Part shown: piece after piece, positions 9,692 to 16,099 of the stretch | Position numbering within the stretch: position 1 is the stretch's first letter | Layout of the letters: each line of letters opens with the position of its first letter | From: Chrysomallon squamiferum | Lineage: Eukaryota; Mollusca; Gastropoda; Neomphalida; Peltospiridae | Direction: 5' to 3' | Assembly: GCA_012295275.1 (NCBI GenBank) | Contig: CM022668.1 | Coordinates: 6,600,029 to 6,622,528, forward strand | DNA length: 22,500 nt | Position numbers and translations under genes: made by a program | The notes under the pieces: model-generated | Databases searched by the model: none | Seen by the model: the letters and a program-made list of their open reading frames with translations, nothing else | What the model was told of the DNA's origin: nothing

Positions 9692-9905
9692 ATTTTTTTT
9701 ACTTTATTATAATTAAATAAACAACACCATACCCCGACACATTCCGTTGCCATGACAGCATCGGATCCATTGATAAAAAACCGGTACCAGCCGGTTGCCA
9801 GGTGAACGTCACACAGGGGGTCTTTAGGCCCCGCCTCATCGTACATGTAGGATTTGTGTCGTCTGAAGTCATCTAGCACGTGATAGCCACCTTTTCTGCA
9901 CGGAT
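156..9905 (-). CDS. VWDE-like: VWDE-like secreted/extracellular protein gene, partial, 12 exons recognised
   Basis: Reading the minus strand from 9905 down, twelve exons join into one frame of about 488 codons. Exons: 9733-9905, 7160-7385, 6242-6301, 5766-5825, 5350-5409, 4835-4903, 4080-4312, 3405-3494, 2443-2584, 1500-1711, 636-710, 156-219. Domains in order: D8C (exons 1-2), four two-cysteine modules (exons 3-6), an Ig-like Cys/Trp/Cys pattern (exons 7-8), a VWDE-type core (exons 9-10), and the start of a VWD domain with DPHVITFD (exon 11) and LGTFVLF (exon 12). This order, and the spacing in exons 7-12, match my recollection of vertebrate VWDE; the four modules are additional. VWDE proteins are large extracellular proteins with C-terminal EGF repeats; vertebrate vwde is associated with the regeneration blastema. 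N-glycosylation sequons appear in exons 1, 3, 9 and 10. The signal peptide, most of VWD, the EGF repeats and the stop codon are not seen. Ten of eleven junctions are phase-consistent; the last is off by one base. Orthology versus a VWDE paralogue cannot be decided here. Confidence 0.82.
220..635 (-). other. Intron between exons 11 and 12
   Basis: A-rich intron with a poly(A) run at about 251-268 on the plus strand. No coding pattern, element or structure recognised. Confidence 0.7.
636..710 (-). CDS. VWDE-like: VWDE-like exon 11: start of VWD domain
   Basis: Exactly 25 codons in phase 0-0 between TTTTGCAG and a GTAAGT donor. The peptide is VKLEDVPYGE followed by CYIFNDPHVITFDFP. C-x4-DPH-xx-TFD is the characteristic opening of a von Willebrand factor type D domain. 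It joins exon 10 as VNVD-VKLEDVP, like the 'IKVKDVP' lead-in of vertebrate VWDE. Confidence 0.9.
711..1499 (-). other. Intron between exons 10 and 11
   Basis: AT-rich intron with a T run near 900-919. The sequence around 1170-1270 is more complex but shows no open frame or splice pair I would trust. Confidence 0.7.
1500..1711 (-). CDS. VWDE-like: VWDE-like exon 10: extracellular core before VWD
   Basis: Phase-1 entry after TTTGTAG, phase-0 exit at GTAGGT. Key stretches are LSTCYFEITDRVCENELC, ATIAAVVSDFDRG and WNQTTVNVD. It aligns by eye with the vertebrate VWDE segment containing 'SSC..CxNGTC...AVTDFSRDG' just ahead of the VWD domain. It carries an NQT sequon. A second donor (GTAGAT) lies four bases downstream; using it would put exon 11 into a frame with an early stop, so the GTAGGT donor is assigned. 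Confidence 0.88.
1755..2035. repeat. ATT/ATC and GTT/GTA trinucleotide microsatellite block
   Basis: Imperfect (ATT)n and (ATC)n runs around 1756-1860 are followed by decayed (GTT)n and (GTA)n tracts up to about 2035. It sits in the intron between exons 9 and 10. The remainder of that intron, to 2442, shows nothing recognisable. Confidence 0.85.
2443..2584 (-). CDS. VWDE-like: VWDE-like exon 9: extracellular core
   Basis: Phase-0 entry after ATTACAG, phase-1 exit at GTAAGA. Key stretches are ADDSTLSLKEDGSLGNITF, STIPPVCAVG, QCKIGVSLLVFGQG. The pattern 'LS..EDG...I.STIP.VC......CKI.L...GQG' matches the equivalent segment of vertebrate VWDE. There is an NIT sequon. The base composition is strikingly less AT-rich than the introns. 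Confidence 0.88.
2585..3404 (-). other. Intron between exons 8 and 9
   Basis: Very AT-rich, with a (TA)n run at about 2851-2871. 'TGCCATTTTTCATATA' occurs at 2896-2911 and again at 3066-3081, suggesting a small diverged internal duplication. No coding signal seen. Confidence 0.6.
3405..3494 (-). CDS. VWDE-like: VWDE-like exon 8: end of Ig-like region
   Basis: Exactly 30 codons in phase 0-0: VYCILSVGNIFRRG, then DVDPEIQSDPFFLGLK, between a TTTGTAG acceptor and a strong GTAAGT donor. Joined to exon 7 it reads GETVYCILSV, completing the Ig-like second cysteine. The FFLGLK end matches the FFAGFKL-type segment in vertebrate VWDE. The 3' splice region is made of an (ATT)n microsatellite that starts about 10 bp upstream of the exon. 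Confidence 0.86.
3506..3665. repeat. AAT microsatellite with decayed AAT/GAT flank
   Basis: An almost perfect (AAT)n array covers 3506-3560, followed by mixed AAT, AGT and GAT triplets to about 3665. On the minus strand it forms the region immediately 5' of the exon 8 acceptor. Confidence 0.92.
4080..4312 (-). CDS. VWDE-like: VWDE-like exon 7: first part of Ig-like region
   Basis: Phase-1 entry after TTTCAG, phase-0 exit at GTTAAG. The peptide opens VLADSIELKKPKVKVKIS and includes FVHLECHTDL, VKVKYFWYRS, SPDDILQVGRDVF and PGET. The Cys...Phe-Trp-Tyr pattern, followed by a Cys in exon 8 (ETVYC), is what an Ig-like beta sandwich would show. The corresponding part of vertebrate VWDE also has Cys, a Trp and a 'LRLGDR-FC'-like run here. 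Exit phase was chosen because exon 8 opens in phase 0. Confidence 0.84.
4350..4610. repeat. GTT, ATT and ATTATC microsatellite block
   Basis: A (GTT)n-rich stretch at 4350-4425 is followed by imperfect (ATT)n and a (ATTATC)n-like hexamer at about 4530-4590. It lies in the intron between exons 6 and 7. No coding function is inferred for the frames across it. Confidence 0.88.
4835..4903 (-). CDS. VWDE-like: VWDE-like exon 6: C-x12-C module 4
   Basis: This 69-bp symmetric phase 1-1 exon has a TATTAG acceptor and a strong GTAAGT donor. The peptide is GPALLIAP, then CPNGQVYNKNVQQC, then I. It is three residues longer than the other modules before its first cysteine, but the C-x12-C spacing is the same. 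It is the last module before the Ig-like exons. Confidence 0.85.
5144..5185. repeat. Poly(A)-rich tract
   Basis: Nearly uninterrupted A runs, broken by single T bases, in the intron between exons 5 and 6. No retrotransposon body is visible on either side. Confidence 0.8.
5350..5409 (-). CDS. VWDE-like: VWDE-like exon 5: C-x12-C module 3
   Basis: This 60-bp symmetric phase 1-1 exon has a TTTCAG acceptor and a GTATGA donor. The peptide is VPLPT, then CKDGEVFDSEKGKC, then VG. It shares the G-E-V-[YF] core with exons 4 and 6 and is identical in length and phase to exons 3 and 4, which supports origin by exon duplication. Confidence 0.84.
   Translation of the reverse strand, partial: SHYQHAKMERFLILKKENV
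5766..5825 (-). CDS. VWDE-like: VWDE-like exon 4: C-x12-C module 2
   Basis: This 60-bp symmetric phase 1-1 exon has a CATTTAG acceptor and a GTAATT donor. The peptide is DKIPK, then CGIGEVYNEKLKRC, then KG. The upstream intron supplies an uninterrupted T run (an A run on the plus strand around 5842-5868) as its pyrimidine tract. Same length, phase and cysteine spacing as exons 3 and 5. Confidence 0.82.
5842..5948. repeat. Poly(A) tract followed by (TG)n
   Basis: An A run near 5842-5868 and a (TG)n array at 5903-5948 lie in the intron between exons 3 and 4, close to the exon 4 acceptor. On the minus strand the A run reads as a T run that can act as a pyrimidine tract. Confidence 0.9.
6242..6301 (-). 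CDS. VWDE-like: VWDE-like exon 3: C-x12-C module 1
   Basis: This 60-bp symmetric phase 1-1 exon follows a TATTAG acceptor and has a rather weak GTTTGT donor. The peptide is FPDSV, then CEDDQVLNKTTGKC, then VG at the split codon. It carries an NKT sequon. It is the most divergent of the four modules, with VLN where the others have V[YF][ND]. It was too short to find by ORF length and was recognised by its similarity to exons 4-6 and by its phase. Confidence 0.8.
6391..6440. repeat. (AAT)n microsatellite
   Basis: A pure (AAT)n array after an A-rich lead-in, in the intron between exons 2 and 3. A short (AT)n run at about 6609-6632 and a short (AAT)n run at about 6803-6821 occur in the same intron, which is otherwise plain AT-rich sequence. 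Confidence 0.92.
7160..7385 (-). CDS. VWDE-like: VWDE-like exon 2: second half of D8C domain
   Basis: The phase-0 acceptor (TTTACAG) opens with TFHCGTQAPVWLD, followed by GRACASW, RDCCFY, VHNCGDFFIYRL and GCSIAYCAD, ending at a GTAAGT donor in phase 1. HCGT-APVWL, AC-W, DCC, NCG-F-VY-L and GC-AYC are the remaining D8C landmarks. Exons 1 and 2 together supply nine cysteines from DPLC to AYC. The exon is 75 codons plus one base and has no internal stop. It is clearly less AT-rich than its introns. Confidence 0.92.
8185..8209. repeat. Poly(T) tract
   Basis: A long T run in the large intron between exons 1 and 2. The preceding 7386-8184 is AT-rich with short (AATG)n and (AAAT)n at 7794-7834 and holds no recognisable element. 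Confidence 0.85.
8355..8432. repeat. (GA)n microsatellite
   Basis: About 78 bp of pure GA repeat, followed by decayed GA-rich sequence to about 8522. It can encode only Ser-Leu or Arg-Glu repeats and is not coding. Confidence 0.95.
8628..9345. mobile_element. Candidate non-autonomous DNA transposon with TACTTGTGTA terminal repeats
   Basis: The left end, TACTTGTGTATAAGTCGA from 8636, is matched in inverted form at the right end (9328-9345) with two mismatches. TGTATAAGTC or its complement recurs inside, near 8643, 8693, 9253 and 9312. The interior has no open frame of useful length, so any copy would be non-autonomous. It lies wholly in the intron between exons 1 and 2. It resembles families I have seen beginning 'CCGTATATACTYGTGTATAAG', but I cannot assign a superfamily. 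The right end lacks the CCGTATA prefix present on the left. Confidence 0.6.
9622..9688. repeat. Poly(T) plus (TA)n tract
   Basis: A T run at about 9625-9643 followed by (AT)n at about 9652-9687, immediately downstream (in gene orientation) of exon 1. Confidence 0.9.
9733..9905 (-). CDS. VWDE-like: VWDE-like exon 1 of those recognised: first half of D8C domain
   Basis: The acceptor (ACGCAG) is followed by a phase-1 entry. The peptide starts DPCRKGGYHVLDDFRR and continues with DPLCD, GWYRFF and ATECVG before a GTATGG donor in phase 0. DPLCD...GWYRF...ECV is the signature of the D8C domain of uromodulin, GP2, OIT3 and VWDE. There is an NGS glycosylation sequon. In vertebrate VWDE the D8C domain lies close to the signal peptide, so a short upstream exon ending in phase 1 is expected; I could not identify it. 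The acceptor abuts a long (ATT)n array. Confidence 0.88.
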
Positions 9906-9909
9906 CTGC

Positions 9910-9910
<1 letters not shown>

Positions 9911-9959
<49 letters not shown>

Positions 9960-10065
9960 CATCATCATCATCATCATCATAATATGAATACTAACAGTAA
10001 TAATAATAATAATAAAATTAATAATAATGATGATGATGATGGTCATGATAATATCGTTACTAACA

Positions 10066-10111
<46 letters not shown>

Positions 10112-10320
10112 TGATGATGATGATGATGATAATATCGATAATAACAGCAATAATAATAATAATGATCATGATCATGATAATATCGTTACTAACAGTAATA
10201 ATAATAATAATGATGATGATGATGATGATGATATCAATACTAACAGTAATAATAATAATAATAACAGTAGTAGTAGTAGTAGTAGTAGTAGTAACAGTAA
10301 CAATAATAATAAATAACAGC
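9911..10320. repeat. Higher-order minisatellite built from AAT, ATG and AGT arrays
   Basis: A core close to ACTAACAGTAATAAT recurs at 9990, 10059, about 10140 (variant), 10188 and 10239. It is separated by variable (AAT)n and (GAT)n blocks and usually preceded by GATAATATCG or GATATCAA. An (AGT)n run closes the block at 10266-10292. The array starts directly upstream of the exon 1 acceptor, in the intron. All open frames through it are poly-Asn, poly-Asp, poly-Ile or poly-Ser artefacts. Confidence 0.9.
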
Positions 10321-10440
10321 AGCAGTAGTGGTAATAGTAGTACTACTAAAGTAGTAATAATAATAAAAAAATATGATGATGATGACAACCATAAAACAAA
10401 AACAAAAACAACAACAACAACAGTAATATTAATAGTAATG

Positions 10441-10740
10441 ACATTCATTATAATGAACAGAACAGGTTCACGTGAAATAAGGACACGGAATAGTTCCGCT
10501 CGCTCTAGATTGGTATACACTTTGTTTCCGTCTCGCTGGAAATGATAAAGTGAACAATCACCTCCCATTATGACTACAAGATCTTCCAGTGCATATGAGT
10601 TTTTCACAAGCGAGTTCTGTCGATGGAATGATAAGGTTTCTTTGAAAAAGATATTCCTCTTAACACAATTACACAAGAACAGTCATTTTTCAACGCGCAG
10701 GAAATTGAGGCATCATTTACATCACTAAAAATCATAAACT
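10441..10740. other. Complex-sequence island with open minus-strand frame
   Basis: This island is less AT-rich than its surroundings and open on the minus strand from 10676 into the microsatellite. The central peptide includes FQRDGNKVYTNLERAELF. A CATTTCCAG acceptor at about 10542 and a GTGAAC donor at about 10471 would frame a phase-1-ending exon, the phase required ahead of exon 1. However, the peptide has no signal-peptide character and matches nothing I know. It is listed as unassigned sequence. Confidence 0.25.
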
Positions 10741-10789
10741 TTTACTTCTTTTCTTTTCTTTCTGTTCTTTTTTCAGTGGTTTATGTTCT

Positions 10790-11120
10790 TTGTTTTTTTT
10801 TTTTTTTTTGTGAAATAAATGTTAGCTCAGTTTTTGTTTTTGCGTATTCCGTAATAGCTGTTTCAGTGCAAATATTAATAATAATAATAAATGATAAAAT
10901 AAATAAATTGAAAAATTCAAAAAAAAAAAAAGGAAACAACGATAAATATAGCTTCTTATCAGCGACAGTTGATTACGAAAGATTGTCAGGATGATGACGA
11001 TTATGATGATTACGATAATGATTAAGATAAACAGAAGATGCAAAAAAAAAATAAAAAAAAAATAAAATAAAACTAAAGAAATAAAAAAAAATAAAAAAAA
11101 TAAAATAAAAAAAAAAAAAA
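10790..11120. repeat. Low-complexity T-rich then A-rich block
   Basis: A T run at 10791-10809 is followed by short AAT triplets, an A run at 10919-10931, GAT triplets and long A-rich sequence from 11041 to 11120. No gene seen. Confidence 0.75.
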
Positions 11121-11569
11121 GCAGCGAAGATAAAGGAATGCAAAGCAATAAGGAGGAATTAAAAACGGAATAACTGTTTCCTTTAACGCTGTAAACTGAT
11201 ATACTTGTGCGCGTGCTAGGGATAAGTTTGTCTCCCCGCGTGGGTAACTTTAGATCAGCAGATACACTTCAACCACCGTTACACCCACATCAACTACAAC
11301 ATTTGTAAAAGCGATCAAGCAGCAGGCTGAAAAATATCTAATTAAAATCTTATTCCATGTATCGCCTGCTTATGTCGTCTGCTAGGAACTGACTACATGC
11401 TATTTATGACGTGTCCGGATTTCTAATTTAACAAACATCTGCCCATCACTCACCCACCAGTTATGTTAGATATTCAGTTTTATTTCGGTCATTAGAGTTT
11501 TATTAAAATACAGTTCGTAGAACGCGTTTTACAGCAACCTTTTCTGTTAAACGCTGAGACATTATTTTA
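11121..11569. other. Non-repetitive intergenic or 5' intronic sequence
   Basis: More complex and less AT-rich than its neighbours (for example around 11200-11300). No long open frame, no recognised domain, and no convincing splice pair. Confidence 0.5.
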
Positions 11570-11574
11570 TTGTT

Positions 11575-11808
11575 TATGTATGTATTTATGCATGTATGTG
11601 TGTATGTATGTATGTATGTAAGTATGTATGCGTGTATGCGTGTATGTATGTATGTATGGATGTATGTATGTGTGTATGTATGGATGCATGTATGTGTTTA
11701 TGTATGTGTATGTATGTATGTATGTATGTGTGTATGCATGCATGTATATATGTATGTATGTGTGTGTATGTATGAATGTGTGTGTGTATGTATGTATGTA
11801 TGCATGTA

Positions 11809-11857
<49 letters not shown>

Positions 11858-11886
11858 GTATGTATGTATGTAGATACGTATGTATG
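11575..11886. repeat. (TATG)n tetranucleotide array, imperfect
   Basis: More than 300 bp of TATG repeats with scattered TGTG, TGCATG and GGATG variants. The array stops at a candidate mobile element (11887-12127) and resumes after it. Confidence 0.95.
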
Positions 11887-12127
11887 CATGGCTGTAACCA
11901 GATTATTTTGAAATGAGGCAAAAACACTTAATCGCAACGATGTCGGTAGACTTCTAACGGCAACCGTAGACATAAACGAATTGATTCAGAGGATATCATT
12001 TCTATCGGGATAGAGATTTATTTTTTTAATATTTTTAAATAAAATATTTGTTTTAAAAAAAAAAAAAAAATCTACAATTTCAGTATGAGGCATTTGCCTG
12101 ATTTGCCTCAGTGTAGTTACGGCCATG
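11887..12127. mobile_element. Candidate 241-bp MITE inside a TATG array
   Basis: Terminal inverted repeats CATGGCTGTAAC (11887-11898) and, on the other strand, CATGGCCGTAAC (12116-12127) differ at one base. A second inverted pair, GAGGCAAA at 11915-11922 and TTTGCCTC at 12102-12109, lies inside. The centre is AT-rich with an A run, and no protein is encoded. Both flanks are TATG-type repeat, so a target duplication cannot be read with confidence. The superfamily is not assigned. Confidence 0.65.
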
Positions 12128-12233
12128 GTATGTGTGTATGTATGTATGTGTGTATGTGTTTGTGTGTATGTGTCTGTGTGTATATGTGTGTATGTATGTA
12201 TGTATGTGTGTATGTGTGTGTATGTGTTTAGAT
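12128..12233. repeat. (TATG)/(TGTG) array, right-hand part
   Basis: Tetranucleotide repeat continuing after the candidate MITE, with more TGTG variants than the left-hand part. Confidence 0.93.
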
Positions 12234-12344
12234 AGACAGGCGGACACAGACATAGATATTGTCTAGACATCTTTTTCACTACGGTGTTAGAACAATTTCG
12301 TTTTTCTGCTGTTTGTTGAGATAATTGATTTAAAATAATTATAG

Positions 12345-12485
12345 TAGAGTAATAGTAAAAGTAATAGAAGTAGTAGTGTTGGAGTAGTAGTTATTGTGGC
12401 ATCAGTAGTAGTAGCAATATTATTTTTCGTGATTCCTACTACTACTACTACCACTACTACTACTACTAATAATAATCATACTACT
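12345..12485. repeat. Opposed (AGT)n and (ACT)n triplet arrays
   Basis: AGT-rich triplets at about 12345-12415 face ACT triplets at about 12436-12470. These are complementary units with the potential to pair as a long imperfect hairpin. A short (CA)-rich tract follows at about 12509-12530. Confidence 0.85.
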
Positions 12486-12530
12486 AATACTAATAAAAAA
12501 GAACAAAACACACACACACATACACACACA

Positions 12531-13380
12531 TAAACGCACATTAAAAAATGTATAAAAGAGAATACAGAAATATGTACGAAAAGAAAATACTTTATTCCAT
12601 AAATGGAAAATTCCTAAATAGTTAAAATTCTGGATTTTTCTGCGCTGTTTCTTGTTCTAGCACATTGTACGAATACTCAAGAAGGGAACAGCATTGTTTT
12701 TCAAGATGTACGTTAAACATTTTTGAATTTATCATGTCATGAAGCTAGCATTATCTAAATATCAGAAATTTTGTTCATAAAACAAGGCCAAAAATGATTA
12801 AATCTACAGATTTATTTTTGTGCATGTTGAATTTTAAGAAATGTCATCGTTAATTCCGACAGGAACAATAATCGAAACTGAACCGATTGCTAATGTATAT
12901 TTAAAAAGAAAAACTAGACAAAATAGCGCATGAAACCATCAAAATTTGCCAAGAATACCTAGTCATTTCATCCCATCCCACAAAACTCCCAAATTACCAA
13001 AATAAATAAAAAAATATAATGGGTAAAAGACTTAGCTAAAATCTATTTCAAGGCTAAAAACGTTTTTAACTTGTTTTTTTTTTTTTCTTGCACCTGTTAA
13101 TAAAGGCAGTTTGCTGTAATTATCGTAAAAACTTCCTTCTCTGAGTTTTCAGTTGATATTCAGATGGGTTTAATGACTCAAGAACGACTTGAAAACGCGT
13201 TAAAGACTTAGTGGGAATGCTTTAATTAACCTGTCCTTTCGTTTACAAGTTTTATGACTTATTAAATAGAAAATGATTTTGCTACCAGATGTTTTCAGGT
13301 GTTGTATATGTTAGGATTCAAGAGCTGCATGAGTCATCGGCTATGTTGCATTTCTCTCTTTGAAGAACTCTGTTAATCAA
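12531..13380. other. Intergenic or intronic sequence without a recognised gene
   Basis: AT-rich, mostly non-repetitive apart from a T run near 13073-13086. No frame longer than background, no domain, no RNA gene recognised. Confidence 0.6.
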
Positions 13381-13394
13381 CAGTTGTATAAATA

Positions 13395-13520
13395 GATTTA
13401 AAAAAAAAATAAATAAATAAAAATAAATAAGCCCCCCAAAAAAAACAAACATAAATAAATAAAAATAAATAAATAAATAAAAATAATAATAAAAAATAAA
13501 AAAATAATTAAATAATAGAT
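13395..13520. repeat. A-rich (AAAT)n-like low-complexity tract
   Basis: Decayed AAAT and AAT repeats with a C5 interruption near 13431. Frames across it give poly-Tyr/Phe/Leu artefacts. Confidence 0.85.
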
Positions 13521-13560
13521 TTCTCTCTTTTTCGCACTTTCTCTGAAGAATAGCAGTCAC

Positions 13561-13775
13561 TGCAGTAGTAGTAGTAGCAGTGATAATAACGACAGCAGTA
13601 ACAGCTGATATAGTAATGATAGCAGCGATGGTAGCAAATGGAGCAGTAGTAGTGGTGGTAGTAGTAACACGTGTAGTAGTAGTAGTAACAAGTACATTAG
13701 GAAATAGTTGTAGTAGTAGTTATAGAATTAGTATTAATAATAGTTTTAGAAGTAGTAGTCGTAGTCGTAGTAATA
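13561..13775. repeat. Decayed (AGT)n triplet array
   Basis: AGT/GTA triplets with many substitutions. The Val/Ser-rich frames through it are repeat artefacts. Confidence 0.85.
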
Positions 13776-14560
13776 AAGAACAGTACTGGGATCTCTGCTG
13801 CGTATTCAGATCTGTTAGGCGTAAAGTGTTGAAAATCGTACAAAAAGTGTGTTGTGATACCCTTGAGTTTAAACGTTATTTCTGTAATTCCCAAAACATT
13901 TCCTCTCCCAACCACACCCGACCACAAGAGATGTAAAATAAAACCCATTAGAAACACGTGCACCAGATAATCTTAACTGAAGCTTTTGAACTAAGTTCAA
14001 AGTCTATTAAATGTGCATGGAATTATCCGGGGGTGGGGGTCGTTGGGAGTGGCCCTTACCTACCTAACTGACTAATTCTTACATATATTTAAGAATTAAT
14101 TAGCAAACTAACTAATGACTAAAATATTTATTTATTTAATTATTTGAAATGCTGTAATTACAGTATAATCATGGCGTCACACTTTTCAGAAATCGTGGAT
14201 TCGCCCCTGTCTTCGGTTATTTCAAAAAGCATGCTAAAGAACTTTTAGTTTATCTTCTAAAAAGTGCATCTGCATTATCATTTTAAACTCCTTGTAAACC
14301 CATTTAATCCAGAAATAAGTTGCGTCTGAAATTTGTTTAAATATTTATACTGGAATATACTCCATGCTTGATTTTTTTATATTATAAGAACAATGATTGC
14401 ATGCGTGTTTTTGTTTTTGTTTTTGGGTGTGTTTTTTCTTAAATATTAGGTACTGCAGCAATTTAATTTCTGTTAAATGTATTATATAATTACATTTAAA
14501 TTTTGTACTGAATTTGGAACTTTTAACATACTTTATTACTTTCTTTTTTTTTACTTTGGT
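13776..14560. other. Intergenic or intronic sequence without a recognised gene
   Basis: Non-repetitive, with a G-rich spot at about 14030-14047. No domain or splice pair recognised. The minus-strand frame around 13945 begins with a short hydrophobic stretch but is not supported (see rejected items). Confidence 0.5.
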
Positions 14561-14562
14561 AT

Positions 14563-14614
<52 letters not shown>

Positions 14615-14673
14615 AGATATAATTTTGTTCCCCCTAATACATTATTGTTGATGATGGTATTACTGTTATTGTT

Positions 14674-14705
<32 letters not shown>

Positions 14706-14708
14706 TTT
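14561..14708. repeat. Two (TTTA)n arrays
   Basis: Pure (TTTA)n at 14561-14613 and 14677-14708, separated by about 60 bp of AT-rich sequence. Confidence 0.94.
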
Positions 14709-15224
14709 GTATATATAATAACCTCAATTTTTGTTTCAACTGGTACTGATGTCTCTTTTATTACATTTTTCTTCGTTTTACTGCGTAATAAAGTTAAGAG
14801 ATTCGGTTGAAAGATGTCTTTTTATGTGTTTACCTTTCATCAAAATATTTCATCTTCACTGGCATTTTGTTCATCGTACATTGTAATTTTCTCAATTCTT
14901 TCGCATCATAAAAAATATCCTGTTGTTTTCCGAAAGTCTTCAAATCAGTAAGTAGTTTGCTCTTCATCGTTTTCTGAAATTAAAAAACTTTTTTCTTTTT
15001 TTCTCTCATTTTTTAACGAAGTAAAAACGAGAATGGTGTTTACAGAAATTTAAGTTTTCAGTTAACTACATACTGTCAGGTTTTTTTAGCTCGAATTTTA
15101 TACATTAAAACAAAACTGAGTAATTCAGTTCCATATTTGTTCACCTCTCTCCTACTTTCATTAACCTTCGTGTTTCTATCTGTTCACTCACAAATATCTA
15201 TCCATTTCTCCCTCGTTCATATAA

Positions 15225-15225
<1 letters not shown>
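14709..15225. other. AT-rich sequence without a recognised gene
   Basis: T-rich and non-repetitive. Nothing supported on either strand. Confidence 0.6.

Positions 15226-15282
<57 letters not shown>
15226..15282. repeat. (TG)n microsatellite
   Basis: Pure TG dinucleotide repeat. The Cys-Val frames through it are artefacts. A CTRT-rich stretch follows at about 15330-15420. Confidence 0.96.
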
Positions 15283-15283
<1 letters not shown>

Positions 15284-15639
15284 CATTTATTTTATAATCT
15301 ATTTTCTCTGTATCCGTCAACTTCAGGGTCTCTGTCTATATATCTGTCTGTCTGCCTTTTTTTGTTTGTCTTTCTACATCTGTATATCTTTCTATCTGTC
15401 AATATCTATTTCTGTGTGAGTCTATGTAATCGGTAACTTACTTCCTGTATTATTTTAATCTGTTCGGTTTCAGAGATAATAAATAAAATGAAAAGAGAGC
15501 TGAAGTTACCTGTGAAAATTTAATTTCTATTTTTTTCTGTTTCACTACATATTATCAGAATTCAGTTTAGCATAACAAATATTATTCCTCCTAAAAAGAA
15601 TAAAATAAATATTTAAAGAAATAGACTAAATAAATGAAT

Positions 15640-16010
15640 AAAAGTTTACGAAATTGACCGATATTTATCGATGTTAACCGATTATAACCGAAAATAACCG
15701 AATACGCTCGCAACGGAAATAATACGCTACAGTTCATTGAAATCGTCATCAATCACGTCTCAGATTATTATAACTTATCCACAAACCTGTATTTTTTTAT
15801 TAGTTTAAATGGAAACCAGCTTTAACAGCAACAACATTTAAACTTCCACGCGTTTCCGTTATCAACTGACGTTTTTGCATGTGAAGCAGGTCGAGAGTTT
15901 ATGTTTCTTGATAGGCTGTTTAAAACGACTTTCTCGTTTTAGCTAACTATGTTACAACACAGACGTAATTATACGCTACGGTCTGTTTGTCTGTCTGCTT
16001 AATTATAGCA
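15640..16010. other. Complex-sequence island with periodic ACCGA motifs
   Basis: ACCGA occurs at 15657, 15677, 15687 and 15697, followed by CG-containing sequence such as TACGCTCGCAACGG. No open frame of note. It could be regulatory or a decayed element. Confidence 0.35.
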
Positions 16011-16012
16011 TA

Positions 16013-16099
16013 CAGTAAACCCACGATTTAACAGACAACGTCAAAAACACTTTGTAGTGACGCGGACAGAAATAAACGTCATGGTTTGTTTTATTACTG
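16013..16099. mobile_element. Possible short pogo/Tigger-like remnant
   Basis: CAGTAAACCCACGATTTAAC begins right after TA (16011-16012), and TTACTG ends right before TA (16100-16101). That gives six-base inverted ends with TA flanks. The left end looks like a Tigger/pogo-type terminus from general knowledge; the right end matches only weakly, so this is tentative. Confidence 0.3.

Noticed and set aside
9911-10320. Regularly recurring core suggested a CRISPR-like array
   Set aside because: The spacing is irregular, the spacers are themselves triplet repeats, and the window is clearly animal nuclear DNA.
9873-10676. Long minus-strand frame with poly-Ile/Thr/Val and plus-strand frames with poly-Asn/Asp/Ser
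   Set aside because: They are translations of AAT, GAT and AGT triplet arrays. Only 9733-9905 has coding character.
11570-11973. Met-Tyr-Val-Cys and Thr-Tyr-Ile-His repeat proteins on both strands
   Set aside because: All four frames follow the (TATG)n period with no stop because the unit lacks one. No domain or conserved start is present.
13580-13936. Plus-strand 118-residue frame, Val- and Ser-rich then more varied
   Set aside because: The first two thirds come from an AGT array. The remainder has no domain match that I can recognise and no splice support.
13697-13963. Minus-strand frame opening with a hydrophobic MGFILHLLWSG stretch, considered as the missing signal-peptide exon
   Set aside because: From the ATG at 13945-13947 it is only about 11 residues to the G-GTGTGG donor, too short for a signal peptide. 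The longer version needs a GTG start, and nothing else supports it.
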